Source: Bacteroidaceae bacterium (GTDB lineage: Bacteria; Bacteroidota; Bacteroidia; Bacteroidales; Bacteroidaceae). Taken from it: a stretch of DNA of 64,000 nt. The DNA is taken from assembly GCA_017461345.1 (NCBI GenBank), contig JAFTYP010000002.1, positions 62,001 through 126,000 on the forward strand. Direction: 5' to 3'. Made by a program: the position numbers and the translations under genes. Below the pieces are notes generated by a model. The model did no database searches and was not told the DNA's origin. It saw only the letters and a program-made list of their open reading frames with translations. This document shows positions 43,237 to 52,498 of the stretch, in pieces. How positions within the stretch are numbered: the stretch's first letter is position 1; each line of letters starts with the position of its first letter.

Positions 43237-44133
43237 ATGACATTATTTGCTTTACTTTTCCAGAATCTGTTGCTTGCTGTTCCTTTCGGCGGGGGCGGTG
43301 AGGGGCTGTTCATCACTTGGAATCCCGACATTGTTGCCTTCAGCCTTGGTGCGTTTGCCGTTCGCTGGTATTCGTTGTTTTGGTGTTTGGGTTTGTTGGG
43401 TGTTTACTTGCTTATGCACCGTTTGTATCGCCAGCAGAAGTTGGGCGAAGAGCAGTTCGAGCCGATGTTCATGTATTGTTTTCTGGGAATTCTGATTGGT
43501 GCTCGCCTGGGGCATTGTCTTTTCTACGAGCCGGGTTACTACTTGTGGCATCCTGTAGAGATGTTTTTGCCCATACGCAATGTGCCGGGTGAGGGCTGGA
43601 CGTTTACGGGTTACGAAGGTCTTGCCAGCCACGGCGGTACGCTTGGGCTGATGATTGCTTTGTGGTTTTACGCCAAGCGTGTGAAACTCAACATCATGAG
43701 GGTGTTGGACAATGTGGCTATCGTGACGCCCATCTGTGCTTGTGCCATTCGGCTTGGCAACCTGATGAATTCCGAAATCATTGGTCGGCCGACGGATGTG
43801 CCTTGGGCGTTCATCTTCGAGCGTGTCGATATGCTGCCACGCCACCCGGGTCAACTCTACGAGGCCATCTGCTATGCGATTTTCTTCTTCGTAGGATGGT
43901 TCTTCTATCGCTATAAACCGCAGCGTGTGGGCACTGGCTTTTTCTTCGGCCTCTGCCTCTTCATGATATTCCTGGGCCGTATTTTCGTGGAATACACGAA
44001 GGAGAATCAGGAGGCTTTCGAAGAGGGTATGCTCCTGAACATGGGGCAGTTACTTTCCATTCCGTTTGTCCTTCTGGGGCTGTATTGCATGCTTGGCGGC
44101 AAATTGTGCCGTGCTTTGGGCGAGAAGAAATAA
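43237..44133 (+). CDS. lgt: Prolipoprotein diacylglyceryl transferase Lgt
   Basis: Lgt moves diacylglycerol from phosphatidylglycerol to the lipobox Cys of prolipoproteins in the inner membrane. The 298-residue protein has about seven hydrophobic segments; signature elements are GARLGHCLFYEP, GLASHGGTLGLM (essential His-Gly-Gly) and AIRLGNLMNSEIIGRPTDVPWA with the conserved Arg-Asn-Glu set, followed by RHPGQLYEA. It starts 67 bp after ychF and may be in the same transcript. The window contains several lipoprotein substrates (porW, the OmpA/TPR protein, DUF1080). A hairpin AGCCCC/GGGGCT overlapping the stop (44133-44163) may help end the transcript. Confidence 0.95.
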   Translation: MTLFALLFQNLLLAVPFGGGGEGLFITWNPDIVAFSLGAFAVRWYSLFWCLGLLGVYLLMHRLYRQQKLGEEQFEPMFMYCFLGILIGARLGHCLFYEPGYYLWHPVEMFLPIRNVPGEGWTFTGYEGLASHGGTLGLMIALWFYAKRVKLNIMRVLDNVAIVTPICACAIRLGNLMNSEIIGRPTDVPWAFIFERVDMLPRHPGQLYEAICYAIFFFVGWFFYRYKPQRVGTGFFFGLCLFMIFLGRIFVEYTKENQEAFEEGMLLNMGQLLSIPFVLLGLYCMLGGKLCRALGEKK

Positions 44134-44167
44134 GCCCCGGCCGGAACAGGCGTGCAGGGGGCTATCC

Positions 44168-44256
44168 GGAAAGGTTAACCTATTTGGCAATAATGGTTAA
44201 GGTTTTCGGGCAGAATGGTTAACCATTCCGGTCAAAATCCTTAACCTTTTTTTTCG
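44168..44256. repeat. 22-bp-period palindromic-core array H
   Basis: Cores at 44173 (GGTTAACC), 44195 (GGTTAAGG), 44217 (GGTTAACC) and 44239 (CCTTAACC), 22 bp apart, between the convergent ends of lgt and the HhH gene. Confidence 0.9.
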
Positions 44257-44261
44257 GCATC

Positions 44262-46200
44262 CTACAGCCTCATTCTCAACTGGACGGAGAGGTCGTTCCG
44301 CCAGGGGCTGAATATCGTCTGCAAGCCGCTGCCCTGCTCGTCGCGGTCGAAGTAGCGAACCAGTCCGTAGCGCGCCTCAACCATCCAGCGTCCGCTCTTC
44401 TCCTTCCATCGTCCGGCAAGGACTGCGAGCACACCATGCCCGTAATACGACGCCGACGACACGCTGCTATAGAGCGAAGGCTGATAGACATAGACACGAC
44501 TCGAATAGTTGTCGGTACGGAACCAGCCAAGTTGTCCGTTCAGAGAAAGACCCCATTTAGGCACCGAGCCACGGATGCCCTGCGTCAGCATCACACCATG
44601 GCTGCCCGACACGCTGTGCAACGAAGCAGCCGTCTGGCAGCAAAAACAGTCCGAAGGCTCGGCCGTCCATTGCAGTTTGGCACGGTGGTGCTGCTCCATG
44701 GCATCGCCATTCTCCTTCCTCTTCAACTGGTAGCGAGCCATCAGCCTATGCCCTCGCACCACAGCAATACTCGCCCTGCAACACAAACTCCTGCCCCGTA
44801 CTGCTGCGCGTCATGCGGTAACGTGGCCAAGGATGATGAAAGAAATCGGCATAAGCCGTCAGCAGCAGGCCCGACAAAGGCTCGGCCTGCAAGTGGACAA
44901 GCACACCACTCTCGTTCTGGACACTGCTGTTCTCGCTCAACGCACTGCCGTAGAAAGAATAATACTGATAAGCATAGAATCGCTGTACGGCAGAGAGAAC
45001 ATACCGCTTCCCTATCGCATACGACGCACGATTTATGGTTGCCCACCCACCGGCAGCAGTGCTGTAAGCCGTCTCGCCAGCCAACGACAGACGATAACGC
45101 GTGTAGCCATAGTTCACACCCACTGCGCCGAAAACATTTCCCCTCGGATAAATGGCACGATACAACTGCACTCCGGGAGTGAGAAACCTGGAGAAGTGTT
45201 GCCAGTAACCCGTGGCACCCAAGTGGAAACCACCGTCCTGCCACTCTATGTTGCCACCCACAACAGCACTGCCCACATTCCTCTTTCGCCCCCACTCCGT
45301 AGGTGTACGGTGATAACCATCGGCAAGAAGCGTCTGAACCTCGCCCTCCTTTGTCAGCGTGGCATCCCGTTTCCGGTAAGAACCAAAAGCCGTCAGGCGG
45401 AAATGCCTGCCCGGAGTCAGCGTCGCAGCAGCACCGCGCAGAAAATTCACCTCGTCCATACTCGTCATAGGCCGTATGCCACCCTGCCTCTTGAGCGGCG
45501 GCGAACCCTTACTGCTCCAAGTACTATTGCCCATCACCAGTCCCTCGCCAAACCCCACACGATAGTCTCCCACAACAATACGCGAAAGAATACCCACATC
45601 GTGCAACATGGCATAGCCACCATAACTGTCGTAAAAACGCTCGCCGGCATCTTTCTCCACACGCACACCGGCCTGGAAATGGCTGCTGTTGCCCAAGCCA
45701 TAAAGAACACGATGGTAAAGAGGATCGCCACGATAACCACCCTCCTCCACCATATAAGCCTTCCTGTAGTACAAAGGAACATCGAGCCGAGTGGAGAAAT
45801 CATGACGAAGACGGCCAAAAAGGCGTACCTTCTCCTCCGGCTTCTGCGGCTCGGCATACACGAAAAAAGAGAGACGCCTGCGCGTCACCTCATCAAGAAG
45901 TGGCACCAGGCGCAACTCTGCCAGCGTCTGCATCTGCCCGTGCAGGTAGATGTAAGCATGAATCTGTTCAATCTGAGCCTCCGAAAGAAACGGCAACTGC
46001 ATCAGGTCGTCCACACCTGCCAGGTTGATGTTCAACGGATGCTCGTAGAGTTCCTTCAGGTCCAACAAGTGCTGCTGCAGATTCCCCTCGTCTGTTTCCA
46101 ACGCCCCGCTCGTGTATTCCTCCACAAAGTCTTCCCAAGCATGTTGTGCCGACACGGAAGAAGCCAAAAGCAGACAGGCCAAAAACAGCAGCAGCCTCAT
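44262..46200 (-). pseudogene. Helix-hairpin-helix outer-membrane-type protein, split by a frameshift
   Basis: Two consecutive frames encode one protein. The first (46200-44746) has the signal peptide MRLLLFLACLLLASSVSAQ, a helix-hairpin-helix pair (HPLNINLAGVDDLMQLPFLS, about residues 54-75, and the following AELRLVPLLDE) and many amphipathic beta-strands of a barrel, ending QEFVLQGEYCCGARA. The second (44785-44262, another frame, no ATG at its beginning) continues with strand-like sequence MARYQLKRKENGD to the aromatic-poor end LSVQLRMRL. A one-base change between about 44746 and 44785 would join them into a protein of about 640 residues, the usual length of these Bacteroidetes HhH proteins, whose function is unknown. 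It starts 9 bp after the GH78 stop. A sequencing error cannot be excluded. Confidence 0.72.
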
Positions 46201-46209
46201 CTCTCCGAC

Positions 46210-48786
46210 CTACATCTTTATAGTATATTTGCCGGATTCATACAACTTCGACGTCGTCTCGCCAGGCAAAGTAACCGAAGCCGTTGCACCCTCGGGTATG
46301 GTAAACGTCCATATCCACTTGTCTCCCTTGTAGCGCCAAGCACTCTTGATGAGCCCCGCAGCCGACTTGTATTCAGCCTTCACATAACCCAGACGCTTGT
46401 CGGAAATAGGTTTCATGATGATGTGGCGGAAACCAGGATCGGCAGGATCGGCAGCAATGCCGGCCGCAGTCTCCCAAATCCACTCGCAAACACATCCGTA
46501 AGCATAATGGTTGAAACTATTCATGCCGCGCGGACCCATACCTTTGTCCAACGTATAACTGTTCCAACGCTCCCAAATCGTAGTCGCACCGTTGTCCACA
46601 GAATAGAGCCAACTGGGGTTCTTGCGCTGGAAAAGAAGTTCGTATGCAATGTCCTGCATGCCATTGTCGGTAAGCGTCTGCATCAGGATGGACGTACCAA
46701 GGAAACCGGTTTGCAAGCAATTGTCGTGCTGGCGGAAATTCTCCCTGAGGCGTGCAATCATACTTTCCTTTGCAGAACCGGAAAGCAACTCGTTTCTGAG
46801 AGCGAAAAGGGCGGGCGTCTGCATCGTGTTCAGAATGTCGAGTTTGAAGGTTCCGTCTGCGTTCAGGAACTTTTGGCGTATGTAGTCCTTTGCCTCGGAG
46901 AGCATCTTCTCGTAGGGTGCCGTGTCTCGGCCGATGGCTTTTGCCATGTCGCGCATCATTGCAGCATCGATTGCCCAATAAGATGCACTGAGATAGTTCC
47001 AGTAAACGATTGCCTCGGGCCTTCTCTTGCCGTCCTTGTCTATGCCGCCGCCACAACTTTCCAAGGGCTCGTAGCTGAGCCAGTCCGCCCACTGGAAGTT
47101 GGTATTTTCTCCGAGCATAACGGTGTGTTCGTACTTTGTCTCGTAGATGTGATTCATGAAGCGGTTCATCGCATCCCAGTTCTCCTTTACTATCTCTGCA
47201 TCGCCAAACTGCTTCCATACCACCCAGGGCACGATGATGCCTGCATCTGCCCAGCCCAGACGCATCATGTCGTTATTGCCTTTGCCATCGCCCGCACCGT
47301 ATTGTGCCAGAGGAGCAACACCGGGAAAGGCTCCTGTCGGTGATTGTGTGTCGCGCATGTCGCGCATCCATTTATGGAAGAAGCGGTTTGTGTTGGCAAA
47401 GAATGTGCCTGTCTCGGCAAAGACCTGTGTGTCTGCTGTCCAACCCAAGCGTTCGTTTCGCTGTGGGCAATCGGTTGGAACGGAAAGATAGTTGGACCGT
47501 TGTCCCCAAAGGGTGTTGGAGATGAGTTTGTTTATGTCTTCGTTTCCGGTCTCTATGGTGCCTGTTTCTATTGCCTCCGTAATGGAAGATACGGGAACCG
47601 ACTTGATGGAACGGATGACTACCTCGTCTGTTGCCGTCACGGAGACGTATCTGTAGCCATAGAATGTGCTGCGGGGCATGAAGAAGACGAAGTCTTTGTC
47701 GGCTGCAAATGTGTAATGGAGGAGCATTCCTGTCTCGGGGATGCGGAGATTCAGGCGATGGCCGCTGCCTTCGGGGCCGTCCATTCCTCTGTTCTTCGCA
47801 CCGTTTCCGTCGTTAAGAAGTTCGGCAGGAAGACAAGTCAGCACGGTTCCTTCCTTTGCTTTGAACTCGAAAGAGGGCACAGCAGAAGCGTTCTGGCCGA
47901 AATCGACAACGAGTGTTTCGCCCGGACGCACTGTGATGGTCTTGCCGGGAGCGAACTCCTGTACGATGTTTACCTTGCCATACTCATTATCGGTTGCGCC
48001 TGTTGTGCCTTTCCATGTATAGGCTTTGACGGGAGAAAGCGTAAGATCGTGACGGAAGTATATCTCTGCGCCGTCTGTTGGGAACAGTTCGCCCTGAAAT
48101 TCTGTATTGAGTTCCGGCCGGGCAAACGCTGCCACGCTCTCCCATCCCTGTGGCAAACGTGCGTCATAGTCCTCGCCGTCGAAGATGGCAGCATGGGTGA
48201 CGGGGCCTGCAACGCCTGCCTTCCAGTCGTTCTGGTTTGTGCCGAAGAGTTCTTTTGTGCCGTCGGCATAAGTCAGTTCCACAACGCCTCGGAAGGCAAC
48301 CTTCTTGCCTGTCATGCCTTCCTGACCACCAAACGTGACGATTTTGTCTGCCCACCAGCCGGGAACCACCTGCACTGCGAGCACATTCTCCTCGCCTGCC
48401 CCGCTGCGGAAGGCTTTTGTGATGTCGTAGGTGAAGGCTATTTTCGTCTTCTCATAGTGAGTGAAACCGGGTTTCAAGACTTCGTCGCCTACGAGTTTCC
48501 CATTGACGTACAACTCGTAAGTACCCAGTCCGGTCGTCATCCAGCGAGCGGTCTTCACCTTCTTGCTGCACTGGAGTGTGGAGACAAACCAGCTTGCACC
48601 ATCGGCAGCACGGGTTCCGTCGTAGACTTTCCCCGTGACGACCTGTGCATCTGCAGCACTGAGCCATGCAGACTGCTGCCATGCGGACTGTTCGAGCGAC
48701 TGCGTGAGCGTGCCGACTGTCTTTTGTGCATTGCCTGCCAAGGTGCAGAACGACAATGCTGCAAGTGAGAGATAAATCCTTTTCAT
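46210..48786 (-). CDS. GH78 alpha-L-rhamnosidase
   Basis: The 858-residue protein begins MKRIYLSLAALSFCTLAGNAQ, a signal peptide. N-terminal beta-sandwich domains (ARWMTTGLGTYELYVNGKLV, LKPGFTHYEKTKIAFTYDIT) precede the (alpha/alpha)6 catalytic barrel, whose signature DCPQRNERLGWTADTQVFAE (about residue 430) contains the proposed general-acid Glu. TTIWERWNSYT and FNHYAYGCVCEWIWE are further family motifs. GH78 enzymes remove terminal alpha-L-rhamnose from pectin rhamnogalacturonan, plant glycosides or host-like glycans. There is no GKK-type tail, so it is probably periplasmic. It starts 14 bp after the C_GCAxxG_C_C gene and lies in the minus-strand run from mutS. A second GH78 is at 61862-64000. 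Confidence 0.9.
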   Translation of the reverse strand: MKRIYLSLAALSFCTLAGNAQKTVGTLTQSLEQSAWQQSAWLSAADAQVVTGKVYDGTRAADGASWFVSTLQCSKKVKTARWMTTGLGTYELYVNGKLVGDEVLKPGFTHYEKTKIAFTYDITKAFRSGAGEENVLAVQVVPGWWADKIVTFGGQEGMTGKKVAFRGVVELTYADGTKELFGTNQNDWKAGVAGPVTHAAIFDGEDYDARLPQGWESVAAFARPELNTEFQGELFPTDGAEIYFRHDLTLSPVKAYTWKGTTGATDNEYGKVNIVQEFAPGKTITVRPGETLVVDFGQNASAVPSFEFKAKEGTVLTCLPAELLNDGNGAKNRGMDGPEGSGHRLNLRIPETGMLLHYTFAADKDFVFFMPRSTFYGYRYVSVTATDEVVIRSIKSVPVSSITEAIETGTIETGNEDINKLISNTLWGQRSNYLSVPTDCPQRNERLGWTADTQVFAETGTFFANTNRFFHKWMRDMRDTQSPTGAFPGVAPLAQYGAGDGKGNNDMMRLGWADAGIIVPWVVWKQFGDAEIVKENWDAMNRFMNHIYETKYEHTVMLGENTNFQWADWLSYEPLESCGGGIDKDGKRRPEAIVYWNYLSASYWAIDAAMMRDMAKAIGRDTAPYEKMLSEAKDYIRQKFLNADGTFKLDILNTMQTPALFALRNELLSGSAKESMIARLRENFRQHDNCLQTGFLGTSILMQTLTDNGMQDIAYELLFQRKNPSWLYSVDNGATTIWERWNSYTLDKGMGPRGMNSFNHYAYGCVCEWIWETAAGIAADPADPGFRHIIMKPISDKRLGYVKAEYKSAAGLIKSAWRYKGDKWIWTFTIPEGATASVTLPGETTSKLYESGKYTIKM

Positions 48787-48800
48787 TACTAATTGTTGTT

Positions 48801-49295
48801 TTAGTTATTCTGGTTGTTCGAATTGTTTTGATTGTTCAAGTACTCAGCAAAGACACGCGCCGCACTCTCCACCTTGCGGGCACAAGGGCGGATGCGGTAG
48901 TATTCGGCATTGCGTTCGTCGGGCTGTGCGGTGTGGGTTTCTGCCTTGAGCCCACTCATTTGCAGGAGTTCGGAGCAGACGATGCTGCCGTTTCGTTGCT
49001 TGAAGGCATCGAGAAGTTCGCGTGTCAACTGATAGCAAGCCATCTTGCCCTCGCGGTCCTCGCCACGCGTCTGCCCTTTCTCCAGGCCGGCAAGAATGAC
49101 AAGAGCGGAGCATGCACCACACATCATGCGCAAGCGTCCCACGCCACCACCGAAGGCGGCACTGACTCGGAGAGCCATCTCCTCGTCCAATCCGTAGAGG
49201 TCTGCAAAGGCACAAACCACACTCTGACTGCATCCGTAGCCCTGCATGAAGCGTTCTACGGCTCTCTGTATGCGGTCTTCCAACTGTTTCTCCAT
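48801..49295 (-). CDS. C_GCAxxG_C_C family protein (putative redox protein)
   Basis: I start at ATG 49295 (MEKQLEDRIQRAVERF). The family pattern is visible: GYGCSQSVVCAF, then SAAFGGGVGRLRMMCGACSALVILAGL and C-terminal single Cys residues (IVCSELLQM, RPCARK). Family members are small proteins thought to bind a metal or cofactor near redox or transport genes; function is not established. The C-end is an odd Asn/Gln run (YLNNQNNSNNQNN). It is preceded by a 22-bp direct repeat (49313-49366) and followed 14 bp later by GH78. Confidence 0.8.
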   Translation of the reverse strand: MEKQLEDRIQRAVERFMQGYGCSQSVVCAFADLYGLDEEMALRVSAAFGGGVGRLRMMCGACSALVILAGLEKGQTRGEDREGKMACYQLTRELLDAFKQRNGSIVCSELLQMSGLKAETHTAQPDERNAEYYRIRPCARKVESAARVFAEYLNNQNNSNNQNN

Positions 49296-49312
49296 AGTAT
49301 TGTTGTTTGTTT

Positions 49313-49366
49313 GGTCATGATGCAACAATTGAATGGTCATGATGCAACAATTGGAGGGTCATGACC
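49313..49366. repeat. 22-bp-period array K with GGTCATGACC-type core
   Basis: GGTCATGATGCAACAATTG occurs at 49313 and 49335, and the full palindrome GGTCATGACC at 49357: three units at exact 22-bp steps between mutS and the C_GCAxxG_C_C start. Same period as the other arrays but an unrelated core. Confidence 0.82.
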
Positions 49367-49408
49367 AAACAACGAACCTGGCACGCTATGTTTTTCCGTT
49401 TGCCATGT

Positions 49409-52060
49409 TCAGTTGTTGCCTTTGACGAGTTTCTTTATGTCGTTCAACTTGCTGAGTGCCTCGAAGGGCGTGAGGTTGTTGATGTCGAGGCCGAGTATTT
49501 CGTCGCGTATCTGGCAGAGAACCGGGTCGTCGAGTTGGAAGAAGTTGAGTTGCACCCCACTGTCTGTTGTCCGCTGCCGCTTGTCCGTTGTACCCAGTTG
49601 CTGATGGTTGACGGCTCCTTCGAGTTCCTTCAGGATGATGTTTGCCCTTGCCACGATGGCTCTTGGCATGCCTGCAAGTTTCGCCACGTGTATGCCGAAA
49701 CTGTGTTCCGAACCACCTCGTTCCAGTTTTCTCAGGAAGATAACCTTTCCGTCGACCTCCTTCACGCTGACGTTGAAGTTCTTTATTCTCGGGAAAGAAC
49801 GTTCCATCTCGTTCAGTTCGTGGTAGTGCGTGGCGAAAAGTGTACGGGCATTGCCACGATTGTTCTCGTGTATGTACTCCACAATGGCCCACGCAATGGA
49901 GATGCCATCGTAGGTGCTTGTGCCCCTGCCCAGTTCGTCGAAGAGCACAAGGCTGCGCTGCGAGAGGTTGTTCAGAATGCCCGATGCCTCGGTCATCTCC
50001 ACCATGAAGGTACTCTCGCCAATGCTGATGTTGTCGCTCGCACCGACACGAGTGAAGATTTTATCCACGAAACCGATGCGGGCACTGTCCGCCGGCACGA
50101 AACATCCCATTTGAGCCATCAGCGTGATGAGTGCCGTCTGGCGCAGCAAGGCACTCTTACCCGCCATGTTCGGGCCGGTGATGATGACAATTTGCTGTTG
50201 GCAAGTATCGAGAAAGACATCGTTCGCCACGTAGCGTTCGCCGGCAGGAAGTTGTTTTTCTATGACCGGATGACGCCCTCCGTGTATGTCTATAATCTCA
50301 CTATCGTCAACGATTGGGCGGATGTAGCGGTTCTCCTGTGCGCTCCGGGCAAAGGAAAGCAGGCAATCGAGTTGTGCCAGGAGCGAGGCATCTCGCTGGA
50401 TGGGCGTGACATAGGCCGTAAGAGCGGTTATGAGTTGGTCGAAGAGTCTGGCCTCGAGGGCATTGATTCGCTCCTCCGCCCCCATAATCTTGTCCTCATA
50501 CTCCTTGAGTTCCTGTGTGATGTAGCGTTCGGCCTGCGTCAGTGTCTGCTTGCGAATCCAGTCGGCCGGCACTTGGTCGCGATAGGTGTTGCGCACCTCG
50601 AGGTAGTAGCCGAACACGTTGTTGTAGCCAATCTTCAGGCTTTGTATGCCCGTTGCCTCTATCTCGCGTTGCTGCATCTCGAGCAAATAGCCCTTACCTT
50701 GATAGGCAATGCGGCGCAATTCGTCCAGTTCGGCATCGACACCGTCCATGATGACGCCGCCGTTTGCCACCTGGAGTGGCGGGTCGGGACGTACCTCTCG
50801 GAGGATACGGTCGCGGATGTCGGCACAGAGATCCAGTTGTCTGCCTATCTCTTTCAGTGTCTCGTCTTCCGCCTCCATGCAGGTTGCCTTTATGGGTTCC
50901 ACTGCTTGCAGGGCGATGCGCAGTTGCACGATGTCGCGAGGCGTTACGCGTCGGGCGCTGACCTTCGAGATGATTCGTTCCAGATCGCCCACCTTTTGCA
51001 GTTGTTCCAGCACGGTTTCCCGCTGATCGGGATTGCGGAAGAAACTGTCCACCACGTCCTGTCGTTTGCTTATCTGCTGCGGGTCTTTCAGTGGGAACAG
51101 CATCCATCGGTGCAACATTCTGGCTCCCATCGGCGTGACGGTCTTGTCTATGACCTGGAGGAGCGAGGTGCCTCCCTCGTTCATGCTGTCCACGAGTTCG
51201 AGATTCCTGACGGTGAACTTGTCAAGGCGCACGTATCTGTCCTCTTCTATGCGACGCAGGGCGGTGATATGGCCGAGTTGCTGATGCTGTGTTATCTCGA
51301 GGTATTGTAGGATGACGCCTGCGGCGATGATGCCGCTTGGCAGGTGTTCCACGCCGAAGCCTTTGAGGTTTTTGACTTCGAAGTGGCGGAGGACTTTCTG
51401 TCTGGCTGTCTGTTCGGCAAAGGCCCAGTCGTCGAGTTCGAAGGTTATGTAGCGCGAGCCGAAGCAGCCCTCGAACATGAGTTTCTTGCCTCGCTCGTAG
51501 AGTACCTCTTTTGGGGCAAACGATGCCATGAGCCCGGCTATGGATTCTGTTGTTCCTTCTGTTAGGATGAACTCGCCCGTGCTGATGTCGAGCAACGACA
51601 TGCCACAGGCTTTCTTGCCGAAGTGTATGGCACAGAGGAAGTTGTTCTCTTTGTGGTTGAGCACTGTGTCTGCCATTGCCACGCCGGGTGTAACGAGTTC
51701 GGTGATGCCTCGCTTGACGAGTGTCTTCGTCGTCTTCGGGTCTTCCAGTTGGTCGCAAATGGCAACTCGCTTGCCTGCCCTGACGAGTTTGGGCAGATAG
51801 GTGTCGAGGGCGTGATGGGGGAAGCCTGCCATTGCGATGCTTTGGGCAGATGGGTTTCTGCCGTTGTTGCGCCGCGTCAGGGTGATGCCAAGTATTTCGG
51901 CGGAGATGACGGCATCCTCGGCATAGGTTTCGTAGAAGTCGCCACAGCGGAACAGCAGCAGTGCCTCGGGATGTTTCGCCTTGAGGTCGTAGAACTGCTT
52001 CATCATCGGCGTCAGCACCTGTCCGTCGTTCGGGTTGCAAGCCTTGGGCTCTTTGGGCAT
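49409..52060 (-). CDS. mutS: DNA mismatch repair protein MutS
   Basis: The 883-residue protein is full length. Domain I carries the mismatch-reading motif [12 protein letters not shown] (residues about 38-49; Phe-x-Glu). The connector and core domains follow, and the ATPase domain has Walker [19 protein letters not shown], Walker [17 protein letters not shown] and the signature [11 protein letters not shown]. MutS finds mismatches and, with MutL, starts repair. The TATCTTTG box at 52106-52113 is the likely promoter. The 3' end faces array K and the C_GCAxxG_C_C gene, 113 bp away. Confidence 0.96.
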   Translation of the reverse strand: MPKEPKACNPNDGQVLTPMMKQFYDLKAKHPEALLLFRCGDFYETYAEDAVISAEILGITLTRRNNGRNPSAQSIAMAGFPHHALDTYLPKLVRAGKRVAICDQLEDPKTTKTLVKRGITELVTPGVAMADTVLNHKENNFLCAIHFGKKACGMSLLDISTGEFILTEGTTESIAGLMASFAPKEVLYERGKKLMFEGCFGSRYITFELDDWAFAEQTARQKVLRHFEVKNLKGFGVEHLPSGIIAAGVILQYLEITQHQQLGHITALRRIEEDRYVRLDKFTVRNLELVDSMNEGGTSLLQVIDKTVTPMGARMLHRWMLFPLKDPQQISKRQDVVDSFFRNPDQRETVLEQLQKVGDLERIISKVSARRVTPRDIVQLRIALQAVEPIKATCMEAEDETLKEIGRQLDLCADIRDRILREVRPDPPLQVANGGVIMDGVDAELDELRRIAYQGKGYLLEMQQREIEATGIQSLKIGYNNVFGYYLEVRNTYRDQVPADWIRKQTLTQAERYITQELKEYEDKIMGAEERINALEARLFDQLITALTAYVTPIQRDASLLAQLDCLLSFARSAQENRYIRPIVDDSEIIDIHGGRHPVIEKQLPAGERYVANDVFLDTCQQQIVIITGPNMAGKSALLRQTALITLMAQMGCFVPADSARIGFVDKIFTRVGASDNISIGESTFMVEMTEASGILNNLSQRSLVLFDELGRGTSTYDGISIAWAIVEYIHENNRGNARTLFATHYHELNEMERSFPRIKNFNVSVKEVDGKVIFLRKLERGGSEHSFGIHVAKLAGMPRAIVARANIILKELEGAVNHQQLGTTDKRQRTTDSGVQLNFFQLDDPVLCQIRDEILGLDINNLTPFEALSKLNDIKKLVKGNN

Positions 52061-52105
52061 ATTTGTCTTATTGTCTTTGGGTTTCTATAATGATTGTTCG
52101 ATGTA

Positions 52106-52113
52106 CAAAGATA
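52106..52113 (-). promoter_or_regulatory. -7 box of the mutS promoter
   Basis: TATCTTTG on the minus strand, 46 bp before the mutS start. No clear -33 element. Confidence 0.42.
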
Positions 52114-52256
52114 CAACTTTTTTTGGAAAGCCTTTCCGTTGCCTTGTTTTTTCTTTTCCTAAAGCATCATTCGCCCGACATGGCATACACCTTATTATAT
52201 AATATGTGGCGTAAATTCTGCGGAGCAATGGTGCCAATCCCTATGGGGTGTGGAAA

Positions 52257-52360
52257 AACTTGGCAGTAGATGTTGCCCGGAAAGGCACACCATTATTGGA
52301 AGAAAGGTTAACCATTATTGGCAGAAAGGCAGTAGATGTTTTCGGGCACGCCGCCCGAAG
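52257..52360. repeat. 22-bp-period array I (mixed cores)
   Basis: Units at 52262 (GGCAGTAGATGTT), 52284 (GGCACACC), 52306 (GGTTAACC) and 52328 (GGCAGTAGATGTT), all 22 bp apart. It is closed by the inverted repeat TTCGGGC-ACGCC-GCCCGAA (52341-52359), which is out of register. Three core types alternate in a single array. Confidence 0.9.
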
Positions 52361-52422
52361 TTATAAGCCAATGGCAGCCAATGCTTTACACCTCACGAGA
52401 GAAACACCTCTCCACAAAAGCA

Positions 52423-52456
52423 CGGAGGCAAGCAACACCGATGTTGCTTGCCTCCG
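52423..52456 (-). terminator. Terminator of the discoidin-like protein gene
   Basis: A 14-bp perfect stem (CGGAGGCAAGCAAC / GTTGCTTGCCTCCG) with a 6-nt loop lies 43 bp past the stop, followed on the minus strand by a short T run. A second 7-bp hairpin (52467-52488) lies between it and the stop. Confidence 0.75.
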
Positions 52457-52498
52457 CCTGTATTGTCACATCCCCCTGCGAGGATGTGGATTTGTCGG

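Larger units (their letters stand above)
52061..52498. other. Intergenic region upstream of mutS: promoter, array I, terminator
   Basis: The 438 bp carry the mutS -7 box (52106-52113), array I (52257-52360) and a strong terminator hairpin (52423-52456) for the upstream gene. The part 52115-52255 shows nothing I can name. Confidence 0.6.

Noticed and set aside
44746..44785. Programmed frameshifting in the HhH gene
   Set aside because: No slippery heptamer or downstream pseudoknot is evident at the junction.
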